Positions 19,596-30,008 of a stretch of DNA of 64,000 nucleotides are shown piece after piece. Under the pieces are notes generated by a model. The model was given only the letters and a program-made list of their open reading frames with translations. It made no database searches and was not told the origin of the DNA. Position 1 is the stretch's first letter, and every line of letters starts with the position of its first letter. The position numbers and the translations under genes were made by a program. The stretch covers positions 1,302,001 through 1,366,000 of the forward strand of contig LT598468.1 of the NCBI GenBank assembly GCA_900074745.1. Reading direction: 5' to 3'. The DNA comes from Lachancea mirantina. Its lineage: Eukaryota; Ascomycota; Saccharomycetes; Saccharomycetales; Saccharomycetaceae.

Positions 19596-20357
19596 ATGTC
19601 ATCAAGTCGTGAAGATTCCGTTTACTTGGCTAAACTCGCCGAACAGGCTGAGCGTTATGAGGAGATGGTGGAGAGTATGAAGGCGGTGGCTTCTTCCGGA
19701 CAGGAGTTGTCGGTGGAAGAGCGTAACTTGCTTTCCGTGGCTTATAAGAACGTAATTGGTGCGCGTCGTGCGTCGTGGAGAATCGTTTCTTCCATCGAGC
19801 AGAAAGAAGAGGCCAAGGAGAAGTCTGAGCACCAAGTGAAGCTCATTCGCACCTACCGCTCCAAGATCGAGTCGGAACTAACCAAGATCTGCGACGACAT
19901 CTTGTCGGTATTGGACACACATTTGATTCCTTCCGCCAGCACGGGAGAGTCCAAGGTGTTCTACTACAAGATGAAGGGTGACTATCATCGGTATCTCGCC
20001 GAGTTCTCTTCCGGCGACGTAAGAGAATCTGCTACTGGTGCCTCGCTAGATGCGTACAAGACTGCGTCCGACATTGCCACGACCGAGTTGCCACCAACTC
20101 ACCCAATTCGTCTGGGTTTGGCTTTGAACTTTTCTGTCTTCTACTACGAGATCCAAAATTCTCCAGACAAAGCCTGTCATTTGGCCAAGCAAGCCTTCGA
20201 CGACGCCATTGCCGAATTGGACACGTTGTCAGAAGAGTCCTACAAAGACAGCACTTTGATTATGCAACTGTTGAGGGACAACCTGACGTTGTGGACTTCC
20301 GACATGTCGGAAGCGGGTCAAGACGAGCAACAGCCAACTGAAGGGGCACAAGAATGA
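19596..20357 (+). CDS. BMH1: 14-3-3 protein (Bmh1/Bmh2 orthologue)
   Basis: 14-3-3 phosphopeptide-binding dimer subunit, 253 aa. It scaffolds many Ser/Thr-phosphorylated clients in nutrient signalling, cell cycle and filamentous growth. The start '[21 protein letters not shown]' region, '[11 protein letters not shown]', 'RRASWR', '[15 protein letters not shown]' and 'DNLTLWTSD' are essentially invariant. The C-terminal tail is short (about 18 residues) and lacks the long polyglutamine of S. cerevisiae Bmh1/Bmh2. The open frame runs 11 codons upstream from a TTG, but the conserved start is the ATG at 19596. It represents the single ancestor of BMH1 (V) and BMH2 (IV), flanked by neighbours of both. 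Confidence 0.97.
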   Translation: MSSSREDSVYLAKLAEQAERYEEMVESMKAVASSGQELSVEERNLLSVAYKNVIGARRASWRIVSSIEQKEEAKEKSEHQVKLIRTYRSKIESELTKICDDILSVLDTHLIPSASTGESKVFYYKMKGDYHRYLAEFSSGDVRESATGASLDAYKTASDIATTELPPTHPIRLGLALNFSVFYYEIQNSPDKACHLAKQAFDDAIAELDTLSEESYKDSTLIMQLLRDNLTLWTSDMSEAGQDEQQPTEGAQE

Positions 20358-21744
20358 ACCAGCGTTGATTGCATTTCTTTACCACAAAGGCATATTAACG
20401 ATGATGTATAATGAGAACACCCTTTAACCCCAACTTTTATTTTTTTCCTTTTTTAAACCAATGCGAACCAAGAGAAAACCGAGTCTTTCTTTCCTGCTTG
20501 TGTGCTGATTGCCTTCGATGCCAATTGCTTCGTGTAATGGGCGAGGCAAATAATTTCGAAGTTTGTCGGAAAGATAGAGCAAAGCAAGATGACAACAGCC
20601 TTACCGTTAAATTCAATTTCAAATCCAACTCCATATCCAGGCCCAACTTCAAAACGGAGAGAAAAAAAAATTCCAGGGTACGAACGACTCAAGAGGAAAC
20701 GCTGTGGGAGAGATTTTGTTGAGGACGGTGCTAAGAGAGGTTGAAATGAGAGTCAGAAACATAAAAGGACAAAACGCGCATTTGAAGACCTAACGAGAAA
20801 ACGTTTCTTGATTTCAAATAGAGATGCAATGTGAGCCTTGCAAATGCCATACTCTGGTTTGAAATTTGGGAGCCGGCGGAATTCGTTATTGGTCAATCGA
20901 GATGCCAGATTTTTTCACTGCCGGAAAAAATCTTGTTATTTTTTATAACATCTCTGAGTCGATGTTTTGTATTTGGCGTACTGTATTTCTTGTTCTTATT
21001 CCTTTCAACCAACCATTGTGTTAACCTGAAAATCTCTACCACCTTTTTCCGTCGCCTTTGACTTTATTGAAATATGCTTCTGATAATCATCTCATCCCCT
21101 CTCTGCCGTTTTCCGATTTGTTTCTTCACCCCGTTTTCTTCCAAAAATCATTTAAAAAGCTATTACCGGGCTGCTCTATCTTGTTTTACTTCTTTTTCTT
21201 TTGTCTCCCTATATTTTTGTCGTCTTATTCTCTATCTTTATAACTTCCAATATATTTCTGAAAGATCCTACAAGTTGCGGAGAAAACATTTCAGGAAGTA
21301 AGGCAGAATCGAAAAGCAGGATCTCACACATTTTGCAATGCAGTAGCATTTTCATGAAACCAACGCGGAATCACGTTGGGGTTCTTTTTTACCACAGAAC
21401 TTATAATCCTAACCTCAGCTCCCCAAGATCATAAATAAGCCTTGATAATCTCTCCCTTCGCCAACAACGATCTCTTGTATTCATTAGAACTCGTTTTCAT
21501 GGTAATTGCAGGTATAGCTATGCATAAATATGGGCGGTGGTTGTTATATCCTATATCCTCTGCTTTTTGAACTATTTTCAAAATCTGACGCTGTCACCTC
21601 TCTTTTATGTCACTTTAATTATTGTTCCCTCAATTTTTTCGGACATTGAAGCTTCCCCATTATTACACTAGAAGAACTAAGCCCACCTTCACTGAGAAAT
21701 TACTCAGTCCAACTCATCAAGAGATTCCTTATTCATCCAGCAGC
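20358..21744. other. BMH-TVP15 intergenic region, 1.4 kb
   Basis: Pyrimidine-rich, especially 20900-21260, with no recognised gene. An ATG-initiated frame at 20411-20722 (103 codons) is overlapped by two antisense frames and has low-complexity, non-family sequence, so I do not call it. It must hold the BMH terminator and the TVP15 promoter; a long 5' leader is possible. Confidence 0.4.
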
Positions 21745-22164
21745 ATGTCAGGTATTCCTCCACAATTTTTTAAGATCTCAAACATAGCCACGGGTGCTCT
21801 AATTGCGCTCTCGGCGTTTTCCCAGCTGACATACCTGTTCAAAAACTTTTCTGCTTTCCTGATGGCCCTTTTCGCGTTGGCACTTTCAGTCCCCATTGTA
21901 TACCTGGAGTTCAGGGTGCCACCCAATCTGTATCGGTTTGCCTCCTTTTACTTCAGTTTCATCGGCAGGGGACTGCTCTACATGCTGTTGGCTCTCTTGG
22001 TAAGCTTCGGCGGAGTTTTCAAGATACTCATTGCTGCCATAGTCTTTACAATGGGAGGAGTTTTCGTCGGATTTCAATTCGTTCCTACGATCCAAGAACC
22101 AGAGAATTTCAGAGCAGAGGGGAATTCCATTGCGGTCGGTGACGACGACGACGAAATTATTTAG
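21745..22164 (+). CDS. TVP15: Tvp15, late-Golgi vesicle membrane protein
   Basis: Small integral membrane protein of 139 aa (S. cerevisiae Tvp15 143 aa), found in Tlg2-containing late-Golgi compartments. It has four hydrophobic segments (roughly residues 13-30, 35-55, 66-90 and 93-112) and the family pattern 'IPPQFFKISNIATG' near the start and 'FVPTIQEPENF' near the end, followed by an acidic Asp-rich tail. The frame is open for 41 codons upstream from ATG at 21622, but the conserved protein starts MSGIPPQ at 21745. In S. cerevisiae, YDR100W follows BMH2, as here. Confidence 0.93.
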   Translation: MSGIPPQFFKISNIATGALIALSAFSQLTYLFKNFSAFLMALFALALSVPIVYLEFRVPPNLYRFASFYFSFIGRGLLYMLLALLVSFGGVFKILIAAIVFTMGGVFVGFQFVPTIQEPENFRAEGNSIAVGDDDDEII

Positions 22165-22641
22165 ATGAATATCCTATGACTTTTATAAAAAAATTATTGA
22201 AACAAATCAGCTTATGATACTCAATTGGTGAGCACGGTGGTATTGGGAGGGGTCCTGGGCCAGTGTTTCTAGGGTTTTTAGAGCGTAGAAGTTAAAGTCT
22301 GGATAGCTTTTTATGACATTGGGTAGGTAGAAAAATATCCCACTTTCAGGAGGTGGGTAAGTTTTTGATTAAAAAACAAGCATAGGGGAAAAAACAGACA
22401 AAGCAAAACAATTACGTGCTTGAATTGGAAAGAAATACGGCAACTAAAAGACAGTTCTCATCCACTTCGTTCATCATTCCTGTAAAGAGGGAAAGCACGT
22501 GATTTAATTATATCATCCATGACGAAAGGGTCTTCCTATCACAAAAATAGAGGAATGCTAAATTGCATCGCCTTAAATCAAATGCAATTTAATGCACCAG
22601 AACGTCTCATTATCATCGGGTGCCACTCATAGGCCCCTGCC
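22165..22641. other. TVP15-SPO71 intergenic region; left breakpoint of the inverted block
   Basis: 477 bp. Comparison with S. cerevisiae order puts one end of an inversion here: TVP15 should be followed by ARX1, not SPO71. It contains a GCACGTGAT octamer near 22495. I see no tRNA or repeat that would explain a breakpoint. Confidence 0.5.
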
Positions 22642-25600
22642 ATGAGTTTCAATGCTCAAGTGATCAAGGATGTGGCAGTTGACCCAGAAGCATATGCTTC
22701 ATACGTGTTGAAAGACGCTCCTCTTGGCAGAGACAAGATTAAGGTAGCGCGCATTCCTCGAGAATCGTTCACGGCGTTCCGACTGATTTATGCATCGCCA
22801 ACCGAAATTTCCATGAATTCGAGAACTGTACTTCTCGGTGGAGTGCCAAAGCTGTGGTACGTTCAAAGAACAAACGATTTTCTTCGATCTCTGGACAGAT
22901 TGACCAACAAAGGACTTTGGAAGCGAGTAGAAATGGTACAACATTACGCATCCTCTTTGAGTCACCGTGAAAGTAAATCCAAAGCGCGCCGTGATTATTG
23001 GAGTAGAGAGGAATTGCCTGACGAGCAGGAACCGGATCAAGGTAAGGCTTCTAGCGGTGTACAAGGTGAATCTCAAGACAGACACGGTTATACTGTCTCC
23101 AAAATGGTAGCAGGTACTCAGGTACCTCTCCGGCCAAAGAAAGCACAAACGTTCGCTGCACCTACGAGTGGGCGCTCTGGGGCTTGGAAAAAAGGCCATG
23201 GTCTGAAAGAACGGAGAACTTTCGCAACCAGCGAACGTCCAGACATCGACACCACAAGTACGACAATCACTTTAAATCGATCGAATACACCAGCACAAGA
23301 TAGGTTTGAGCCCTCTCTGGAATTGGATGGGCGTCTCGCGGATGGGACAGACGCCGACGATTCGCTGTCATGGTTTGGAACCGCCGAAAGCGAGCCAGAA
23401 CCAAACATTTATAATATAAATTCGACGACTATCAGATCAACAACTGAACACTCTTATTCAACGTCTGGACAAGGCTCTAAACCGAACGCTTTGACCTCGT
23501 CACTTCGCGAAGAACAAACTGCTGACGTCAAAATTTCACCTGAGCTTGCAAGCCTAAGGAAAGAATCGAAAACCTCGAGATATATTCCGATGAGTGGTAC
23601 TCGTCTTCCATCACCGGATAACAACTTTAGCGATGCCGACTCAACATACAGTTCAATTTCGGGTCCGACTTTCAGCAGCAAACCTTTCGATTATTCAAGG
23701 AACATTTTGCCGTTGGCCACTCTTGGACCAATCCCTGAAAAACTATCCAGAGAGGAAACAGATTTAATTTTGAAATTAGAATCTCACCATAAGCTTTTGA
23801 GCGAAGTTAAAAGCTTGGTTTTCAGGACTGGCAAAGTTCTGCATTTTGATAAACTGCACAGAGATATAAGGAAAATTGTTGATACCGAAATTCCTCTGCC
23901 GCAGCGATTTTTCAAAAAATACAAGCCTGGCGAAGTAGTGAAAATGGAGAAAATGCTCGTTTTAGTCAAGTCTGCCATCAGCGCTAAGACCCCACCACTA
24001 GACTTTTCGGAACATGAAACTGTCGAAACCAGGGTTATTGAGAGGTGGAAAGAGTATATCGTTGTCGCTAGAGCTACTGGAAAACTTGAAACACCACTCT
24101 TTCTTCAGTTTTATCGGCACAGAAATATACCAAGATTTGCAAGGATAAATCGCCTTTTTGGCGAATCGCATAGCAGTTCAATGGACTTTGTGTTTGACAC
24201 CAGTTGCGTGACTGGATTTTACAGCACTTTAGACAAAACCATTCATGTACTAAGACCGAGCGTCGAAGGCCTTAATGCTCAAACAAGTGACGGTTCAGGA
24301 AATATAGACGCATTCCGAATATACATTTTGAGGTGCTCTTCGTCTCTCTCGGCAAGCGAATGGCTGAACTTTTTCCAGTCTTCCGGAGGAATTGATAATC
24401 GGGCTGAGAATCTGACTGTTCATATTCCAGATATTGATGGATCGGTCTCTATTCCTGTACCTGTTCAATTCCAACAAGAGTTCAAAAATCAAGCGATGCA
24501 GGAGGCTGAGAGTTTGGAAATTCTAATATTACCTAGGGGTTATAAAGTTCTTCTTTTCCCAATTCTTCGCTATCTTGAACTTTCGATTCAAGGTAAGCTG
24601 CTCGAAGCTGGTTTTAAACAGCAGGTGGAAAGTTGGAAAAGCGTAAACATTAGGACAGGCTTTTGCTGGAAACACTATGATAGACTAGAATGGTGCTCCG
24701 GCGACCAGTATGATTTACTTATTGGGGCATTCGCGTTGAGAGAATCCCATTTACTCGAATATAGGCGCCTTTCACAATATCCGAGGAACGTTGAACTGCC
24801 GGACGGTAAAAATCTGACTGAGCCGCCGCCAATTGAAGGATTCTTGCTGAAGCTTACAGATGGGAATGGAAATGAAAAGTTAGGCGCGTTGAGAAATGCA
24901 TATTCGAGGTTACTCTACTTTTTTACGTTAGACGGACTTCTCTTTTTCATGCAATACTACAAGAGCGTCCCTCCTCTTCCTCAAGAAGCCTACGGAGAGG
25001 ATCAATTGTTGAATCATGATCACGACGCTCTACAAAAGGCACTTCGAAATCTACCGCATGTTTTCGAACAAAATCCATATAGTTTAAATTTGGATAGCCA
25101 CATAGCTTGGCTCAATGACCAGCTACCACCGGAACAATTTTGGTCGAAGGATAATTATGCGTTTGCATGCACATGGAGAAAGTTTGCGCAAATAGTTAAA
25201 GCAGAGGGTGTTATAGACTTATCAGGTGTGATTAAGGTATCAAAGGCTGCAATGGATATGAACAAGAAAACCGAAATGAGCTTAAAGGTTCTATCTGGCG
25301 CAAACAAATTTATATGGAAGTCGCAGAACACTGTTGATAGCGCCTTGAATTCTATCATAATCCTAACAATGCGGAATGGAACTAAACTTAAACTGCTTGC
25401 GCCTTCTCCCGAGGTCTGCGACGAATGGGTGCAAAGATTACGCCAATTATGTGTATATTGGAAATCTCGGAAAAAGGAAGACCTTCAACGGCAGTGGCAA
25501 ACTAAAGTGGCTAATCTGCGTAACCTTAAAATCGAAGAAGCTGAAGAAGCTAATGTTAGCGAGTCAACGCCCAAATGGGTCACTGATCGAGGAATAGCTG

Positions 25601-26349
25601 ACGATAAGATCTACAATGTTAGTGCCCAGTCTATGATGAGACCTCTTATGCATACCGGTTTTCTTTACCAAAAGCCTCGGAAGCATTCTGCTTTCAGGAA
25701 ATTCTTTGCAATTCTCATACCTGGTTTTGTCATACTTTATAAATGCTTTACGAGGTCCAGAGGGAGATCTTGCCGGAGAATCACTGATTATAAGCATCAC
25801 TTGACTATTACGATTGAACAATGCTACATTTACTCGGGCTATACAACGTCGATCGACTTGTTGAAAAGAGATAAGGAATTTGATAGATTAAATCCAGGTA
25901 CAAATCCGGTGCCGAGAATTTATTCCAACGGCTGGAGATCAGGTGAAGAGGAGACCTCGAGATGCTTCACGCTTTGGTTTGGTACTAAAAGAGCCATTTC
26001 AAGTTTTGAAAAAAAATCCAACGCCAGCTCGTTCTCCGAAGATCGTTCCAACAACATTAAAAATGCCAGGGAGAGTTTGGGCAAAAATGACTTACCAAAT
26101 AATAATGATAGAGGAGACTCTCGTAGTGGCGTTAACACAGAAACCGAGAAAAATTCAGAAGACGATACACCGCAAGATTGGGTAGAACAATCTGCTAAGA
26201 ACCCAAATTTCTTAAAGCTAGTGGCGCGATTAGGTGTTACAGGAAAGTCAATGGTTTTCATGGCAAAATCTCGACAGGAAAGAGACCTGTGGGTCATTAA
26301 AATTAGTTCAGAACTTGAGCGACTAAAACACGAATCAGTAGAATCTTAA
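22642..26349 (+). CDS. SPO71: Spo71, meiosis-specific PH-domain protein for prospore membrane growth
   Basis: Large protein of 1235 aa (S. cerevisiae 1245). Spo71 recruits Vps13 to the prospore membrane during sporulation. The N-terminal 370 residues are mostly disordered and Ser-rich. A conserved middle follows ('FDTSCVTGFYSTLDKTIHVLRP'). Two PH-like regions are visible. The first starts 'IEGFLLKLTDGNG' near residue 730 and is split by an insert, finishing near 943 ('CDEWVQRLRQL'). The second starts 'HTGFLYQKPRKHSAFRKFF' near 1005 and ends near 1228 ('ERDLWVIKIS'). Start is the ATG at 22642. It converges with STE5 with 31 bp between them, as in S. cerevisiae, but the pair is flipped as a unit. 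Confidence 0.93.
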   Translation: MSFNAQVIKDVAVDPEAYASYVLKDAPLGRDKIKVARIPRESFTAFRLIYASPTEISMNSRTVLLGGVPKLWYVQRTNDFLRSLDRLTNKGLWKRVEMVQHYASSLSHRESKSKARRDYWSREELPDEQEPDQGKASSGVQGESQDRHGYTVSKMVAGTQVPLRPKKAQTFAAPTSGRSGAWKKGHGLKERRTFATSERPDIDTTSTTITLNRSNTPAQDRFEPSLELDGRLADGTDADDSLSWFGTAESEPEPNIYNINSTTIRSTTEHSYSTSGQGSKPNALTSSLREEQTADVKISPELASLRKESKTSRYIPMSGTRLPSPDNNFSDADSTYSSISGPTFSSKPFDYSRNILPLATLGPIPEKLSREETDLILKLESHHKLLSEVKSLVFRTGKVLHFDKLHRDIRKIVDTEIPLPQRFFKKYKPGEVVKMEKMLVLVKSAISAKTPPLDFSEHETVETRVIERWKEYIVVARATGKLETPLFLQFYRHRNIPRFARINRLFGESHSSSMDFVFDTSCVTGFYSTLDKTIHVLRPSVEGLNAQTSDGSGNIDAFRIYILRCSSSLSASEWLNFFQSSGGIDNRAENLTVHIPDIDGSVSIPVPVQFQQEFKNQAMQEAESLEILILPRGYKVLLFPILRYLELSIQGKLLEAGFKQQVESWKSVNIRTGFCWKHYDRLEWCSGDQYDLLIGAFALRESHLLEYRRLSQYPRNVELPDGKNLTEPPPIEGFLLKLTDGNGNEKLGALRNAYSRLLYFFTLDGLLFFMQYYKSVPPLPQEAYGEDQLLNHDHDALQKALRNLPHVFEQNPYSLNLDSHIAWLNDQLPPEQFWSKDNYAFACTWRKFAQIVKAEGVIDLSGVIKVSKAAMDMNKKTEMSLKVLSGANKFIWKSQNTVDSALNSIIILTMRNGTKLKLLAPSPEVCDEWVQRLRQLCVYWKSRKKEDLQRQWQTKVANLRNLKIEEAEEANVSESTPKWVTDRGIADDKIYNVSAQSMMRPLMHTGFLYQKPRKHSAFRKFFAILIPGFVILYKCFTRSRGRSCRRITDYKHHLTITIEQCYIYSGYTTSIDLLKRDKEFDRLNPGTNPVPRIYSNGWRSGEEETSRCFTLWFGTKRAISSFEKKSNASSFSEDRSNNIKNARESLGKNDLPNNNDRGDSRSGVNTETEKNSEDDTPQDWVEQSAKNPNFLKLVARLGVTGKSMVFMAKSRQERDLWVIKISSELERLKHESVES

Positions 26350-26380
26350 GTCCGAAGAGACCATCATTTGTTTTCCCCTC

Positions 26381-26816
26381 TCACCAGGCTCGCGCTTCTT
26401 TCTGCTCAATGGCATCATCGAGTATCTTGTTTATGCCTTTAAGAAAAATATTCCAGTTGGTATTACAGCCCTCCTCTTTCAAGTGCAGATAATTAATATC
26501 CTCACATATTGAATGGGGGTCCGATTTCAAAGATTGCAGGCAACTGGTGTCTCGAGGTAACACAGGATAGAGCTGATCACGGCTTTCTTCCAATGAATTA
26601 TTTGGGCCAGTCGAAAAAGGTTTCTGGAGGAGGCCATTCTCGTCCAAGGGCAATCTGTCAACTATGGAGAGGTTGCCAGAATTGAACCCTGGATGTGTGC
26701 CGTCGGATGAAAACGAAAACTGGGACAGATGAGAGGCGCTTTCGAGGCTTCTTTTTTGAGTTTTAATGCTCAAGGGACTATGCAAAACTGCATGTGATGC
26801 GTATTGAATGCTGCGC

Positions 26817-26848
<32 letters not shown>

Positions 26849-29083
26849 GTCGTCGTCGTCGTCGTCGTCATCGTCATCGTCAAACGTCATATTGAAGGCA
26901 AAACACATCATTTCAATCATGTTTTCCCACGAACTAATTTCTGCCAGCTCAGAAATCTCATCTGAATGGTCAACATTCAAATAGCCAATATGCACTTTTA
27001 ATTCCTTGACTTTTTTTCTTTCAAGCTGTGAAAACGCTTTGAAGTCTTTGAATAGGTACGACTTGCTCTTATCCATGGGTGTGCTGGAAAAGACCGCGAT
27101 CCCAAAAGTGGAGGTCACAGATTCTGCGGTGGACTTAACCAACTCTTGAATATTTGAGGGTGTCTGAGATTTTTTGTGTTGGCCAAAGTTCGGCAGCTGT
27201 TCCTTAATCAAACCGAAACTCAAAACATCGCCGGCAATATCGACTAAACAAACTTTGCAATTTTCATCTTGTAGAGTCAAAGCTTGAAGAGAGTTTTTCA
27301 GTGTCCTCATGTCATGTTGGCTCACAGTTCTTAAATCCAGCTGAAAAATAACGAGAAGATCGCTGGGCTTGCTTTTCTTCAACGATAGCGTGGAGGAAAT
27401 TGTCCCATCCTTGTCCACAGACGCTTCCAAGCCGATGACACTTTTCCTCAACACCGCTCCTTCACCTCCGGCATCCATTTTCAAGTCTAATACGGAAAAT
27501 CGACTGTTGATTCCTTCAAGCAATGGCTTATTTCGTTGATCAGTCAAATTGCTGGAACCTATGAGGAAGTTTGTCGAGAAAAACCCACTTTTAAAAACTA
27601 GGTCAGGATCAAGGAGGGCGGAGGCCCATTTTTCAATAATTTGGGTAGAGTCTGAGTCACTTGATTCTTTGAGATAAAAATCCTTGCGTTTTTTTGGCGA
27701 TGAAACTTCGTTTTCTTGTTTCACGGTACACTTAAGTAACGAAGAGGCAATTGAATTGATGATCAATCCATTCTCAGCCGAATATGAATAAAATTCCGAA
27801 TAACGGGCTTTTTGAAGACTGTTCGGTGCAAAGCTGGCAGCTGGTCGTGCAAAAACAATAACTTTTCTGAAGAGGAAGCAGATGCATTCAAGGAATAAGT
27901 CCCCATCATGTGAAAACATTAGTCGATCTACGAGTCGTAAGGCGCCAAATTCTGCGTCAAGTTTCCAGTCGTTCAATTTTTGAGGAAAACTTGAGAGTAG
28001 AGTCTGAGTATACAAATGTCTCAAGACCGCGAGAGGAATCTGGTCTAGAGATTTCGTGGCGGTACCACTTTCTTCTTGGTCTAAGCTGATTAATGACACA
28101 GAAGTTGTAATGGAGGACAAGCCGGATATGATGCTACCACGGGCTAGGGTCCGCGAGTCTTCGGACGAACGCCATTTGGAAAGTCTCAAGTAAAGGTCTT
28201 TGACATTCCTGTTGGAACGTGATAAACTTCTGACCGCCCCAAATCGTTCAACCATCACGGCGGTGCTGCGGCCTGGACTTCCACTCTCTTTGTTGTAAAC
28301 CGGTGACTGGGAAGAGGGAACTGGACTCGCTGGAGGCCGCGGTGTGGACGTTGCTCTAAGCAGAACGTCCGACATAAGCATTTCTCGATACTCTCTCGAA
28401 ACGGGTATGCAGCGAGTGCCATCGTCACATTTTGAGCAAGGAGGGTATGCGAAGGACAAGTCGTTGGAATGTTCTTCCAGAAATGCAGAAAGGCAGTTTG
28501 CGTGGGCCAAATGATTACATCTAAGTGGGACAATTTTTTCTCCATGAGAGCGGAAACAGATCAAGTCGGCGCACAGAGAGCATTGTTGCCGCATATACGA
28601 CTTTTTTTCGCTGGCCGTGCTGGGATGGTCGAAGGGTCTAATACGCGGTGGTGTTTCATTCTGGTGGAAAGGTGTTGAACTGAGAGAACTGGGAGAATCC
28701 CAATTGTTCTCAGAGTCTGTTCTTCCTGTAGCAGGAAGAGAGGCTTTCAGTAGAGATGAATCGGGATGTGGAATCGACGTTGATCGAAGTGGAACCTCAT
28801 GCGTACTCTTCGAACGGGTTCTTATAGGCGTGGAGAAAGGGTCTAAGTCAGAAAACACTTTTTGGGCTGGGTTTTTTGCCAAACTGAAATCTTCGTCCGC
28901 TGTTGTACTCATAAGGGCTCCCTTTTTAGGGCGTGACAGTTTTTGAAATCGGTCGGCCCATCGCTTCGATTTTGTCGATGCTGGTGTTGTCGCAGTGGAA
29001 TCACTGGTACCGTGACGAATTTGGTTACTTCCTACATTTGTCAATTGAAAGACAAACTGCTCCTGATTGATACAGAGGTTCAT
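26381..29083 (-). CDS. STE5: Ste5, pheromone MAP-kinase scaffold
   Basis: Scaffold of 900 aa (S. cerevisiae 917) that holds Ste11, Ste7 and Fus3 and binds G-beta-gamma at the membrane. A basic stretch 'KSKRWADRFQKLSRPKK' near residues 38-55 may match the membrane/nuclear-targeting region (inference). The RING-H2 finger is at about 164-223 ('CSLCADLICF', 'LRCNHLAHANC', 'CSKC'). A PH-like middle segment and a VWA-like domain from about residue 570 ('DLLVIFQLDLRTVS') follow. A run of 21 Asp interrupts the C-terminal part. Start is the ATG at 29083. A pheromone response element lies upstream. Presence of STE5 with intact motifs suggests a competent mating pathway. Confidence 0.93.
26819..26881 (-). 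repeat. GAY trinucleotide repeat encoding 21 Asp in STE5
   Basis: Twenty-one in-frame GAT/GAC codons without interruption at the protein level. The copies toward the C-terminal end of the run are nearly all GAT, whereas the N-terminal half mixes GAC and GAT. A pure GAT block suggests recent slippage; the mixed part is older. Confidence 0.95.
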
Positions 29084-30008
29084 TATACCGCAGTAGCGCT
29101 ACTTGAACTATACAACGATGGAAACTACGGGATGTGAGAATATACCTTATTTTCAACAAATATCTAGATTTCAAATTAAGGTTTATTCAAAAGCATGGAA
29201 ACACCCTTGTTTCAGTCAAGTCGGACTTGTTCTTTGAGGTGAAGGACGGAATGTTTGAGGCTTATTGACTAATAAGGAAAAAATGGCGTCTATCAATATA
29301 CTTGTGGATAACCATTTTGTACGAAAGACCCACTCATACTCATAACCGATTACTTGCTACCGATTACTCACTGCCTGTCCCCCATCACTTAGTCACCTCT
29401 TCTAGATTCTCACTGCTATTCATCGGTATTGAGCGGCTTTACTGAATATCTGAAGACTCAACTTACCGAAGGTCTCTAATACTCAACTGCCGAAACGTTT
29501 ACGGTTAGCATTTGCGATTGGTGTCATACTCACATTACCCAATCTCGTAAATTGACTACTCATCTTGCCAAATATCCAATTATGGTTCCTAACAGCAGAC
29601 CACGTTATACTTTTTTGACAATTGCCCTCTCTTAACAGCCTTTCAGCAGCGCCTAGATTCAAGTCAAATGGTCAAATATTTAGGGACTGATTAAATGCTT
29701 AATATAGAAAACAAGTACCTGCAAATAGGCTGACGACTTATGCCACAGAGTTAAGCCAGAGTTTCTCCTGTAGTGTTCATCAGTTGTAAAGCAAGCTAAA
29801 CAGGGCCTGGATCATGTCATTGTTCTTAGCTTTATATTACGGTCGAGGGTTTGACTCTTCCTTCTCTTCCTAGCATTTCTTTTCCATGGAGTTGTGAATA
29901 TTTTCATCTTGTAGAGGTTTTGGTCGTGAAGCGCCGTATTCACGAAATCCGATACTATTTGTCGTGAAACGACGAGCTGTTGCTTCAAGAAGAGCCCCAG
30001 CCAGGTAT
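29084..30008. other. STE5 upstream region / PDA1 3' region
   Basis: 925 bp between two minus-strand genes. It contains one pheromone response element, a degenerate ACTCA-rich stretch (29330-29570) with a tandem pair of ACCGATTACT, and no convincing coding frame. Confidence 0.5.
29208..29214 (-). promoter_or_regulatory. Pheromone response element (TGAAACA), STE5 promoter
   Basis: A perfect Ste12 site in the sense orientation of STE5, about 125-131 bp upstream of its ATG. A second, imperfect copy (TGGAAACA) lies about 14 bp away at 29196-29203 on the other strand. Spaced PREs are typical of pheromone-induced genes; induction of STE5 here is inference. Confidence 0.5.

Noticed and set aside
20411-20722. 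103-codon ATG frame downstream of BMH
   Set aside because: Low-complexity, Asn/Lys/Phe-rich, overlapped by two antisense frames; likely 3' untranslated or promoter sequence.
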